From Bacillota bacterium (GTDB lineage Bacteria > Bacillota > Clostridia > Acetivibrionales > DSM-1351), in contig JAFABO010000109.1 of NCBI GenBank assembly GCA_023426005.1, positions 1 through 30,374 of the forward strand: a DNA stretch of 30,374 nt, given 5' to 3'. The translations under genes and the position numbers were made by a program. Each line of letters begins with the position of its first letter. Positions within the stretch are counted from its first letter, which is position 1. Shown in pieces: positions 16,399 to 23,620 of this stretch. Under the pieces are notes generated by a model. It was not told the DNA's origin, searched no databases, and worked only from the letters and a program-made list of their open reading frames with translations.

Positions 16399-17301
16399 AT
16401 GTTTAAATTAGATATGAACAACATGACGCCAAAGAGAAGTTTGGCGTTGTTTTTTCTTGCATCAACAGCAGTCCTGTGGAGTCTGGGAGGACTGCTCATA
16501 AAGCTTGTGAACTGGAATCCCATAGCCATAGCGGGGGCCCGCAGTCTTATCGCCGCTCTTTTAATTTTATTTTTTATAAAAAAGCCTGATTTCAAGTTTA
16601 GCTTTTTAAAATTCTCGACAGCCTTTGTATATGCTGCTACCGTAATTGCATTTGTTGCGGCCACAAAACTTACGACCGCGGCCAATGCAATAATCCTTCA
16701 ATATACCGCCCCAATATATGTGGCAATATTCGGAGCAATTTTTCTTAAAGAGAAGGTAAGATGGTATGATGTCATTACGATAGCTGTGGTACTGGGCGGG
16801 ATGGTACTTTTCTTTATTGATAAATTAACCTCGGGAGGAATGCTCGGGAATCTCATTGCAATAAGCAGCGGAGTATTTTTTGCATTTGTCGCTCTGCTCT
16901 TAAGACTTCAAAAGGATGATTCACCGCTGGACAGAATTTTCTGGGGCAATATTATGACTGCCGTTATAGGCTTACCTTTTATGTTTCAATCCATACCGGA
17001 TACAAAAAGTATGGTCGGAATAGGACTTCTCGGGATTTTTCAGCTGGGCTTTTCATATGTTTTATTCTCAGTTGCAATTAAAAATGTTTCTGCCCTTGAA
17101 GCAGTGCTGATTCCGGTAATAGAACCCATTTTAAATCCCATATGGGTGGCGCTTGTGGTTCATGAGGTGCCGGGAGTCTATTCACTCATCGGGGGAAGTA
17201 TTGTTCTGATTATTATTACATTGAGATGCATTTATACATACTATTTGTCGAAAAAGCGGGAAGCAGTTATAAAAAAGCAGGAATTTGCGGGGCTGTCATA
17301 G
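16399..17301 (+). CDS. EamA/DMT-family membrane transporter
   Basis: 300 residues with about ten hydrophobic segments in two tandem EamA repeats (roughly residues 12-140 and 150-285). Typical family features are WSLGGLLIK in the first helix, ARSLIAALLILFF, and the TTAANAIILQYTAPIYVAIF segment; the second repeat has EPILNPIWVALVVHE. It has a positively charged C-terminus. DMT proteins commonly export amino acids, nucleosides or related metabolites. Lying 15 bp after three aminopeptidase genes, an amino-acid or dipeptide exporter is a reasonable guess, not a demonstrated function. The ribosome site is weak. A later in-frame ATG (MNNM) is an alternative start. Confidence 0.88.
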   Translation: MFKLDMNNMTPKRSLALFFLASTAVLWSLGGLLIKLVNWNPIAIAGARSLIAALLILFFIKKPDFKFSFLKFSTAFVYAATVIAFVAATKLTTAANAIILQYTAPIYVAIFGAIFLKEKVRWYDVITIAVVLGGMVLFFIDKLTSGGMLGNLIAISSGVFFAFVALLLRLQKDDSPLDRIFWGNIMTAVIGLPFMFQSIPDTKSMVGIGLLGIFQLGFSYVLFSVAIKNVSALEAVLIPVIEPILNPIWVALVVHEVPGVYSLIGGSIVLIIITLRCIYTYYLSKKREAVIKKQEFAGLS

Positions 17302-17341
17302 AAAATATATCACTGAATATACTATGAAAAGGGGTGCTTTT

Positions 17342-18973
17342 ATGAATATTACATTTCTTGGAGCAGCTAAAACAGTAACAGGTTCATGTTATTTAATAGA
17401 GGCAGGGGATAAAAAATTCCTTGTGGACTGTGGTATGTTTCAGGGCAGGGCCAATGAAGTTCTTTTAAATGCCGAACCTTTCCCGTTCAATCCGGAAGAA
17501 TTGGATTTTATGCTGCTTACGCATGCTCATATCGATCATAGCGGAAGAATTCCAAAGCTTTTCATGGATGGGTTCAAAGGTACGATCTATGCTACAAAAC
17601 CAACGGTTCAACTGTGCGGGATAATGCTTCCTGACAGCGGCCACATACAGGAGATGGAAAATGAATGGCTCAACAGGAAAAGGCAGAGAGCGGGCAAACC
17701 GCCTGTTGAGCCTTTGTATACTGTAAAAGAGGCCACCGGCTGCCTGGGCTTGTTTAAAGGTGTGGCCTATGGAGAGGCAATTGGTGTAACGGACGATATC
17801 CGTGTCAGATTCAATGATGCAGGACATGTTCTGGGGTCTGCAATAATTGAGATTTGGATCAGGGAAAACGGAAGGGATACCAAGATAGTATTCAGCGGCG
17901 ATCTTGGCAACAAGGGAGTTCCGTTATTACGGGATCCGGCTGTAATTGCCGATGCCGATTATCTCGTGGTGGAATCGACTTACGGCAACAGGCTTCATAC
18001 GCTGAAAAAGGATAGGGACAGGCTGGAAAGGCTTATCAATATAATAACCGACACTATTGCCAGGAAAGGAAATGTTATTATACCATCCTTTGCAGTTGGA
18101 AGGACCCAGGAAATAATTTATGATCTCAATAAATACATGGATGTTTTTGGAGATGCGGTCAACAGGATTTTAAATATTCCGGTATATGTTGACAGCCCTC
18201 TTGCTACCTCGGCCACTGAGATATTCAGACAAAATCTTGACTGCTTTGATGAAGAGGCAAAGCAATATATTGCAAACGGGGATAATCCTCTGGATTTTCC
18301 GGCACTTAAGTTTACGCAGTCTCCCGAAGAATCCAAAAAACTCAATGAGAATACCGAGAGTACCATAATCATTTCCGCCAGCGGTATGTGTGAAGCGGGC
18401 AGGATTAAACATCACCTCAAGCACAACCTGTGGAGGAAGGAATCCACTATTCTCTTTGTTGGTTATCAGGCGGAAGGTACATTGGGAAGGAGACTTCTGG
18501 ACGGGGCATCCAGGGTAAAACTATTTGGTGAGGAAATTTCTGTAAATGCAAGGATAGAAGCCATTGACGGATTTTCCGGACACGCCGACAAAGAGGGGCT
18601 TCTGTCGTGGATCGGCAGCATTGGCAAAAAGCCGAAGCAGGTATTTATTGTCCATGGTGAGCTTGAGGTTATGAATGAATTTGCACAGACCATAACTGAG
18701 GAATTCGGATTGAAATGTATTATTCCTGCAAGAGGTGACAGCTATGTAGTAACCGCCGAAAATGTATATGAAAGCGTTCCGAGGGCTGATGTCAGAAAGA
18801 GATTCAGAAGGCTGGCCGTGGTCGAAATGCTGGAGACCCTGCGGGAGGAATTTGAGGAACTGGCTGAGATTCTTAAGGGAGATCTCAAACAGGAAAGATC
18901 GGATGTTGAGATTGATGAAGTCGCAGCCAAGCTGAAACTGGTAGAAAAATCAATTTTAGAAGCAATAAAATAG
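17342..18973 (+). CDS. Beta-CASP metallo-beta-lactamase ribonuclease (CPSF73-like)
   Basis: 543 residues from ATG 17342, chosen because AAAAGGGG sits 7 nt before it and MNITFLGAAKTVTGSCY is the family N-terminus. The 19-residue open extension from 17285 overlaps the previous gene and is unlikely. Zinc ligands include HAHIDH at 61-66, His in GHVLGS near 162 and Asp in FSGDLG near 187. Beta-CASP features are VVESTYGN, IPSFAVGRTQE, SASGMCEAGRIKHHL, GFSGHADKEGLL and VHGE. This matches the bacterial CPSF73-like endoribonuclease class rather than RNase J. The last roughly 60 residues are highly charged and helical (VEMLETLREEFEELAEILK), a likely coiled-coil extension. Probable cytoplasmic RNA processing enzyme; its place after peptidase genes is unexplained. 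Confidence 0.9.
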   Translation: MNITFLGAAKTVTGSCYLIEAGDKKFLVDCGMFQGRANEVLLNAEPFPFNPEELDFMLLTHAHIDHSGRIPKLFMDGFKGTIYATKPTVQLCGIMLPDSGHIQEMENEWLNRKRQRAGKPPVEPLYTVKEATGCLGLFKGVAYGEAIGVTDDIRVRFNDAGHVLGSAIIEIWIRENGRDTKIVFSGDLGNKGVPLLRDPAVIADADYLVVESTYGNRLHTLKKDRDRLERLINIITDTIARKGNVIIPSFAVGRTQEIIYDLNKYMDVFGDAVNRILNIPVYVDSPLATSATEIFRQNLDCFDEEAKQYIANGDNPLDFPALKFTQSPEESKKLNENTESTIIISASGMCEAGRIKHHLKHNLWRKESTILFVGYQAEGTLGRRLLDGASRVKLFGEEISVNARIEAIDGFSGHADKEGLLSWIGSIGKKPKQVFIVHGELEVMNEFAQTITEEFGLKCIIPARGDSYVVTAENVYESVPRADVRKRFRRLAVVEMLETLREEFEELAEILKGDLKQERSDVEIDEVAAKLKLVEKSILEAIK

Positions 18974-19016
18974 AAAAAATTGAGATTCATTATTTTATGA
19001 TATTGTAAAAATTTAT

Positions 19017-19068
19017 TAAATATAGACAAAAAGCAATGAGGATACTCATTGCTTTTTGTCTATATTTA
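19017..19068. terminator. Long perfect hairpin ending the M42 operon
   Basis: A 24-bp perfectly paired stem (19017-19040 with 19045-19068) around a 4-nt loop GATA, with A5 in one arm and T5 in the other. It lies 43 bp after the ribonuclease gene. It is symmetric, so it could act in both directions, but there is no extended T tract after the full stem. The TTTTT lies within the descending arm. Confidence 0.7.
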
Positions 19069-19212
19069 CACCTTTAAAACACCTGATAATGAAGGATTTG
19101 AGGAATATTGACCAGATGGAAGGAAATCATATTATTTCATACAAAACATGAAGTATAGTCGTATAATTAATAGCAATTAATACATATTAGTGATTTTGAA
19201 GAAATTGAATAA

Positions 19213-19241
19213 TTGACATTTTTTTTGAAAGTTTGTATAAC
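19213..19241 (+). promoter_or_regulatory. Promoter of the lysozyme-like exported protein gene
   Basis: TTGACA at 19213-19218, exactly 17 nt, TATAAC at 19236-19241. The predicted leader to ATG 19355 is about 107 nt. Confidence 0.65.
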
Positions 19242-19354
19242 TTATAAGGATGTTAAAGTACCAAAAGATCTAATAAGTAATTGACAGAAAATATAAAAGC
19301 AACTTATCAAAGGTGAAAAAAGTTGAGGGTTGCAATACTTTTGGGGGACTAGAT

Positions 19355-20323
19355 ATGAATATCTTAAAATTAAGGAAAAAAGCAACTTTTTCTTTAATTG
19401 CATTAATGATGTGCAGTACACTGCTTTACTCTGCGAATAATACTTTTAATATAACCGGACGCATAAACAGACAAGTTGAAATTATAAAAGAAAAAGAAAT
19501 GAAATATGTATATAGCCAGAATAATCAGTCAGGTGACAAATATTCGGAAAATAGTGATAAACCTGCCGGCACTAATGTCCAGGGAAACTACGGCGGTGTC
19601 CTGGGGCAGAAAATTGCAAATGTACATAATTATCAGAATTATATGCTGCTGGAGCAAAGTGAAAAAACCGGCTCAAATAAATCCATATCCGAACTGCTGC
19701 AGAATCTGTCTAAAATCGATTCCCTGTATGGGGAGCTGGAGAACCGGATAAATGAGGATTCTTACAGGGATAAAAATTTTGGGATCTATTATGTTTTCAG
19801 TTTTGATTATACTATGAATGCCCTGAAGGAGCTGGATAACTCCATTGACAGGATATCGGCCGCCCAAAAGGTACCCAAAGCGCTGCTGGCATCGGTTTTA
19901 TTCAGGGAAATGATGTTTCTGGGCCAGGAGGATTTGCTTGACGGGCTGCCCGTTATCGGAGGGAAGTCCATGGGGATATGCCAGATTGGCATTGAAAATG
20001 TGAGATATAATGAACAGATTGTTCACGGCGAAAAATCACTGATAACAGGTGAATCCGATGAACAGATAAAAACAATGCTGCAGAACCCCAAGCATGCGGT
20101 TTATTTTTGTGCCGTACAGCTGAGAGCCAGAGCCGTTAAATTGACGGAAGATCCTGAAATAGATCTTAATAAGCTGAACGAGGAACAGCTGAAGACGGTA
20201 CTTGAAAATTATAATCTTTCCAAGGTATCGGTTGACATTGGCCCTATAAAAACAAAGGAAACCTATGCTGCTGAGACTTACAGATACTATGAGCTGTTCA
20301 AGCAGTATTACAAGCTGCAATAG
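19355..20323 (+). CDS. Exported protein with a lysozyme-like (SLT-type) region
   Basis: Not a family I can name with certainty. From ATG 19355 (ribosome site GGGGGA at 19343-19348) it is 322 residues. An N-terminal hydrophobic segment at about 10-27 after KLRKK suggests a signal peptide or membrane anchor. A polar, Asn/Ser-rich stretch (about 50-110) follows. Residues 165-215 read like a lysozyme-fold active site: ISAAQKVPKALLASVLFREM (candidate acid Glu185), then GGKSMGICQIG, which fits the S-x-G-x-x-Q-I pattern of lytic transglycosylases. A helical C-terminal half follows. It would act on the cell wall outside the membrane, if active. It is a single-gene unit with its own promoter and terminator. 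A GTG start at 19313 would add 14 residues and is less likely. Confidence 0.75.
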   Translation: MNILKLRKKATFSLIALMMCSTLLYSANNTFNITGRINRQVEIIKEKEMKYVYSQNNQSGDKYSENSDKPAGTNVQGNYGGVLGQKIANVHNYQNYMLLEQSEKTGSNKSISELLQNLSKIDSLYGELENRINEDSYRDKNFGIYYVFSFDYTMNALKELDNSIDRISAAQKVPKALLASVLFREMMFLGQEDLLDGLPVIGGKSMGICQIGIENVRYNEQIVHGEKSLITGESDEQIKTMLQNPKHAVYFCAVQLRARAVKLTEDPEIDLNKLNEEQLKTVLENYNLSKVSVDIGPIKTKETYAAETYRYYELFKQYYKLQ

Positions 20324-20390
20324 GAAGAAGCCGGAAATTAAGGCAAGCAGAGTAATTGACTTGGGTAAATAAAGCAGAATTGCTATTTTT

Positions 20391-20435
20391 AAAAAGAAAG
20401 TGTAATGCATATGAAATTACACTTTCTTTTTATGT
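20391..20435. terminator. Terminator after the lysozyme-like gene
   Basis: AAAAAGAAAGTGTAAT (20391-20406) pairs perfectly with 20416-20431 around a 9-nt loop. The T-rich 3' arm works as a T tract on the plus strand. The minus strand also ends in T5, so it may be bidirectional. Confidence 0.8.
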
Positions 20436-20547
20436 AGATATGTAATAAAATATTTCCTGTAGAATATTTGGAAATCAATCATAATTCGACAGCATTGATT
20501 TACAGTAGGATGGTTTATTTAATTTAATTTTATGGAGGACGGATAGA

Positions 20548-22143
20548 ATGGTAGGGTCATTTTTATTAACGCTATTGCCGATTTTGGTAATAGTCTGTAT
20601 GCTTGTCATCTTTAAAAAGTCGGCTGATATCAGCGGTATTGTTGGCTGGCTATGCGTTTCCGCAGTGGCATTTCTGTTTTTCAACACTTCTTTGGAAGTG
20701 ATATTGAGATCGACGGTTTCGGGTATTATCAGATCGTTCCCTGTTTCACTGATAGTTTTGACATCACTTTTTATGATGGCTTATATGGAAAAGACGGGTG
20801 CGCTGAAGAGAATAATTATTTTCATTAAAACCATCTCAAGCCATAATAAAGCAGTTCAGATTATGATGATAAATATTGGTTTCGGAACGCTTATGGTTGC
20901 GGTAGGTGCCACGCCTGTTTCACTTTTGCCGCCCATACTCATTGCTATGGGATATTCTACCTATGTTGCAATCGCACTTCCTTCAATCGGTTATGACGCC
21001 CTCTGTACATATGCTCTGCTGGGTGCGCCGGTAGTGGCCTTTGTAGATTTTGCCAACAGGTTTTTAGGCTCCGGCAATGAGATAACGCCTTCCCAGGCCG
21101 GCAGTATTTTCTACATGTTCCTGCCTGTCGTTTCAACACTGATCGGTTTCTGCATGCTCTACATCGTTGACAAGTGGAACGGAATCAAGAAGGGTTTCCT
21201 GCCCTGCATTGTCACAGGCGGAGTAATTGCAGTTGTAGCTTATTTTACAAACAAAGTTGATAATCTTGTTACCCTCACAGGTGTTCTTTGCGGACTGGCA
21301 GTGATAGTTGTAATGGCGCTCTATTTAAAAGTTACGGGTAAAAATGTTATTGACAGAAGCAAGCTTACAGAAGAAGAGAAGGCTTATGAGAAACAATATC
21401 CGCTTTGGAAAGCACTGAGTCCATGGATTATATTGATCGGCCTTATTCTTGTACTGAATCTTCCAAAGCCGGCGTATGACTTTTTATATAACCTGAAGCT
21501 GCCTATCAACGGTATTGCTGTGGATGGCAAGGGTATTGTCACAAGGGCGGTATGGAATGCCTATACCTGGATCGCGGTGGCAGTTGTTGTATCCATGCTC
21601 TTTATCAGACCAAAGGCCTCACAGGTTAAAGAATCTTTCAAAGTATGGTGGAAAAGAGCTCCCAGACCTGTTTTCTCTGCGGCAATATTCTTTGCCATCG
21701 GAGAAATCATGAACTATTCAAATTGGAGCATGGAAACCATGAAATACCAGTCGGCCAGTATGATAAAAGTGCTTGCGGATGTTTCGGCCAATGCCTTCAG
21801 CGGCGCCTACGGGTTTATAACAGGGTTTATCGGATTGTTCGGAGGCTTTATTACGGGCAGTGAAGCATCGACAATCGCAATGTTTGCAAACTACACCATG
21901 GAGACTGCAAAGAATCTGAATATGGGCTTAAACGGACTTATTATCGCCACTGCGGCCCTGGCTTTCGGAGGGGGACTCGCAAGTGTCATATCCCCTGCCA
22001 AGCTCCAGAACGCAGCGGCCTCCATTGACAAGCTGGGGGAAGAGAACAAGGTAATAAGAATCGCATTTGTTTTTGCACTGATTTTGACCCTTGTTACCTC
22101 CGTATATGCTCTGATGCTGCTGAAAATAGGAGTTAATATCTAA
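20548..22143 (+). CDS. Divergent L-lactate permease (LctP) family transporter
   Basis: Integral membrane protein of 531 residues with about 12-13 hydrophobic segments. The overall length and two conserved zones fit the LctP family: an N-terminal half loop GATPVSLLPPILIAMG followed by SIGYDALCTYALLGAPVVAF, and a C-terminal zone GGFITGSEASTIAMFAN...GGGLASVISPAKLQNAAASI. The latter parallels the GSDTSSNALFGN and GKMISPQSIAVA segments of classical lactate/glycolate permeases. The family's GAAGFGTP motif is replaced by the GATPVSL form, so the substrate may differ from lactate. ATG 20548 follows TATGGAGGA. A possible promoter (TTGATT 20495-20500, 17 nt, TTTAAT 20518-20523) would leave a very short leader. 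It is monocistronic, bounded by terminators. Confidence 0.8.
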   Translation: MVGSFLLTLLPILVIVCMLVIFKKSADISGIVGWLCVSAVAFLFFNTSLEVILRSTVSGIIRSFPVSLIVLTSLFMMAYMEKTGALKRIIIFIKTISSHNKAVQIMMINIGFGTLMVAVGATPVSLLPPILIAMGYSTYVAIALPSIGYDALCTYALLGAPVVAFVDFANRFLGSGNEITPSQAGSIFYMFLPVVSTLIGFCMLYIVDKWNGIKKGFLPCIVTGGVIAVVAYFTNKVDNLVTLTGVLCGLAVIVVMALYLKVTGKNVIDRSKLTEEEKAYEKQYPLWKALSPWIILIGLILVLNLPKPAYDFLYNLKLPINGIAVDGKGIVTRAVWNAYTWIAVAVVVSMLFIRPKASQVKESFKVWWKRAPRPVFSAAIFFAIGEIMNYSNWSMETMKYQSASMIKVLADVSANAFSGAYGFITGFIGLFGGFITGSEASTIAMFANYTMETAKNLNMGLNGLIIATAALAFGGGLASVISPAKLQNAAASIDKLGEENKVIRIAFVFALILTLVTSVYALMLLKIGVNI

Positions 22144-22223
22144 ATAATAAATAATTAATCCGTTGTGCCGGTAAAGCTGAGAAACCGGCTGACACTACAA
22201 GTTAAAATAATGCAGTACAATAC

Positions 22224-22260
22224 ACAGGGCACAAGTTTCAATAACTTGTGCCCTGTCTTT
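22224..22260 (+). terminator. Terminator after the LctP-family gene
   Basis: ACAGGGCACAAGTT (22224-22237) pairs with AACTTGTGCCCTGT (22243-22256) around a 5-nt loop, followed by CTTTGG. A smaller GCCGGT/ACCGGC repeat lies upstream near 22165-22190. Confidence 0.8.
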
Positions 22261-22306
22261 GGTAAAAAGGCTGCATGATTTATTCATCAAATAATAAAAT
22301 AACTGT

Positions 22307-22335
22307 TTGGGTTATTGCCAATAATACGTTATAAT
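22307..22335 (+). promoter_or_regulatory. Promoter of the rnhA transcript
   Basis: TTGGGT at 22307-22312, 17 nt, TATAAT at 22330-22335. The predicted start near 22342 gives a leader of about 130 nt. Confidence 0.55.
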
Positions 22336-22341
22336 AGAATT

Positions 22342-22472
22342 GTTTTGTAAAAGGTAAATTTATGCATACGCCTTATATGGCCAATTAACCTCCTTTATTC
22401 GCCGCATTGCGATAAAGGATAATTACTTACATAACATTTTTGGGGCCACAGATGTGGCTCATGGAGGTTGAT
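22342..22472 (+). promoter_or_regulatory. Structured rnhA leader with short uORF and anti-SD
   Basis: An ORF of eight codons (MHTPYMAN, ATG 22362 to TAA 22386-22388) is preceded by AAAAGG. Its stop overlaps the segment at 22384-22393. That segment can pair over 10 bp (one G-U) with 22463-22472, covering the rnhA ribosome site GGAGGTT up to the start codon. Inside the closed helix lie a hairpin at 22392-22418 (CCTTTAT/ATAAAGG plus CGC/GCG) and a 5-bp hairpin at 22445-22458. The layout could give translational control, with ribosomes on the uORF freeing the start site. All pairings are read by eye and no known riboswitch class is recognised. Confidence 0.4.
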
Positions 22473-22919
22473 ATGAAGCAGATCGAAATATACACGGATG
22501 GTGCATGCTCAGGCAATCCGGGTGCCGGGGGCTGGGGTGCGGTGCTGATATATGGGGAACACAAAATAGAGATGTCAGGTTATGAAGAATCGACAACGAA
22601 TAATAAGATGGAGCTGACAGCTGCTCTGGAGGCGCTGAAAAAGCTAAAGGAACCTTGCAGTGTTAATTTGTACAGCGACAGCGCCTATCTTATAAACGCC
22701 TTTACACAGGGCTGGATTGACAAATGGCTTAAAACAGGCTGGAAGCGGAATAAAAATGAAGAAGTAAAAAATGTTGAGCTTTGGAAGGAGCTCTTACGTT
22801 TATCGGATTATCACAAAATAAATTGGATAAAGGTAAAAGGGCATGCAGATAATGAAATGAACAACCGGTGTGACAAGCTGGCTACCGATGAAATCAAGAA
22901 AGCGGCTGTAAGGCAATAA
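22473..22919 (+). CDS. rnhA: Ribonuclease HI
   Basis: Cytoplasmic endonuclease that cuts RNA in RNA-DNA hybrids, 148 residues, a normal length for bacterial RNase HI. The catalytic set is complete: Asp9 (YTDGACSGNPG), Glu47 (NNKMELTAAL), Asp69 (LYSDSAYL), His124 (VKGHADNEMNN) and Asp134 (CDKLA). The basic-protrusion-like segment WLKTGWKRNKNE is present, as in E. coli RnhA. ATG 22473 follows ATGGAGG at 22461-22467. The open frame back to 22440 is part of the leader. The Nudix gene follows 64 bp downstream without a terminator. Confidence 0.96.
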   Translation: MKQIEIYTDGACSGNPGAGGWGAVLIYGEHKIEMSGYEESTTNNKMELTAALEALKKLKEPCSVNLYSDSAYLINAFTQGWIDKWLKTGWKRNKNEEVKNVELWKELLRLSDYHKINWIKVKGHADNEMNNRCDKLATDEIKKAAVRQ

Positions 22920-22983
22920 ATATTGACTGATAGAGCGCAAAAAAAATTAATAACCAATTGATCAAAAGACGGAGGTTTAAAGC

Positions 22984-23535
22984 ATGGAATACTTTGAAAA
23001 GACAATTAAAACAGAGGATATTTATAAAGGAAATATTATTGAGGTTCAAAATCTTACAGTCACTCTGTCAAATGGAAAGGAAGCTACCAGGGATATAGTT
23101 TTGCATCCCGGTGCATCAGTTGTAATACCAATAAATGAAAACGGAGAACTCTATATGGTAAAGCAGTTCAGAAAGCCGCTTGACCGGACAACGCTTGAGC
23201 TTCCTGCCGGCAAGCTGGATTCTGCCGGAGAAGATCCAAAGTCATGCGCCGAAAGGGAACTGATGGAGGAAACGGGGTTAAGAGCTGAGAAGCTGGAGCA
23301 TTTAATCAGCATCCATACTACACCCGGTTTTTGCAATGAGGTCATCCATATGTACACTGCTACAGGGTTAACCCAGGGTGAAGCCTGTACGGATGAGGAT
23401 GAGTTTTTGGATGTTGAAAAAATTCATGTTTCCGAACTGGTCAGCATGATACTTGAACACAGGATAACCGATGCTAAAACCATCATTGGCGTATTGCTGG
23501 CTGAAAGAAAATTAAGAGAAGAAAAACAGTTATAG
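22984..23535 (+). CDS. Nudix hydrolase, ADP-ribose pyrophosphatase type
   Basis: 183 residues. Members hydrolyse ADP-ribose to AMP and ribose 5-phosphate, clearing NAD-derived ADP-ribose. The N-terminal strand pattern and PAGKLDSAGEDPKSCAEREL followed by MEETGL form the Nudix box (about 76-99). REL and EET carry the metal-binding glutamates. The first part of the box is one residue longer than the canonical G-x5-E (here G-x6-E), an insertion in the loop. The later HTTPGFCNEVIHMYTATGL matches the ADPRase subfamily. ATG 22984 follows GGAGG. It is often found next to spoIIM in clostridia, as here. The exact substrate is inferred from the subfamily. Confidence 0.9.
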   Translation: MEYFEKTIKTEDIYKGNIIEVQNLTVTLSNGKEATRDIVLHPGASVVIPINENGELYMVKQFRKPLDRTTLELPAGKLDSAGEDPKSCAERELMEETGLRAEKLEHLISIHTTPGFCNEVIHMYTATGLTQGEACTDEDEFLDVEKIHVSELVSMILEHRITDAKTIIGVLLAERKLREEKQL

Positions 23536-23551
23536 TAATATCTTATGTTTA

Positions 23552-23610
23552 TCCGGCATATATTTTAATGTAAAAGACTTTTTACATCAAAAAAGATAAA
23601 AAATGCCGGA
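23552..23610 (+). promoter_or_regulatory. Candidate SD-masking structure before spoIIM
   Basis: TCCGGCAT (23552-23559) can pair with ATGCCGGA (23603-23610), which includes the first bases of the spoIIM ribosome site GGAGG (23608-23612). Within it, ATGTAAAA (23568-23575) pairs with TTTTACAT (23580-23587) around GACT. This could limit translation from read-through mRNA; it is a by-eye prediction. Confidence 0.35.
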
Positions 23611-23620
23611 GGAACACACG

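Larger units (their letters stand above)
18974..19354. other. Non-coding region before the lysozyme-like gene
   Basis: About 380 bp holding the long hairpin at 19017-19068 and a strong promoter at 19213-19241. The rest is AT-rich with nothing further that I can name. A GTG at 19313 opens the downstream frame but is not favoured as its start. Confidence 0.6.
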
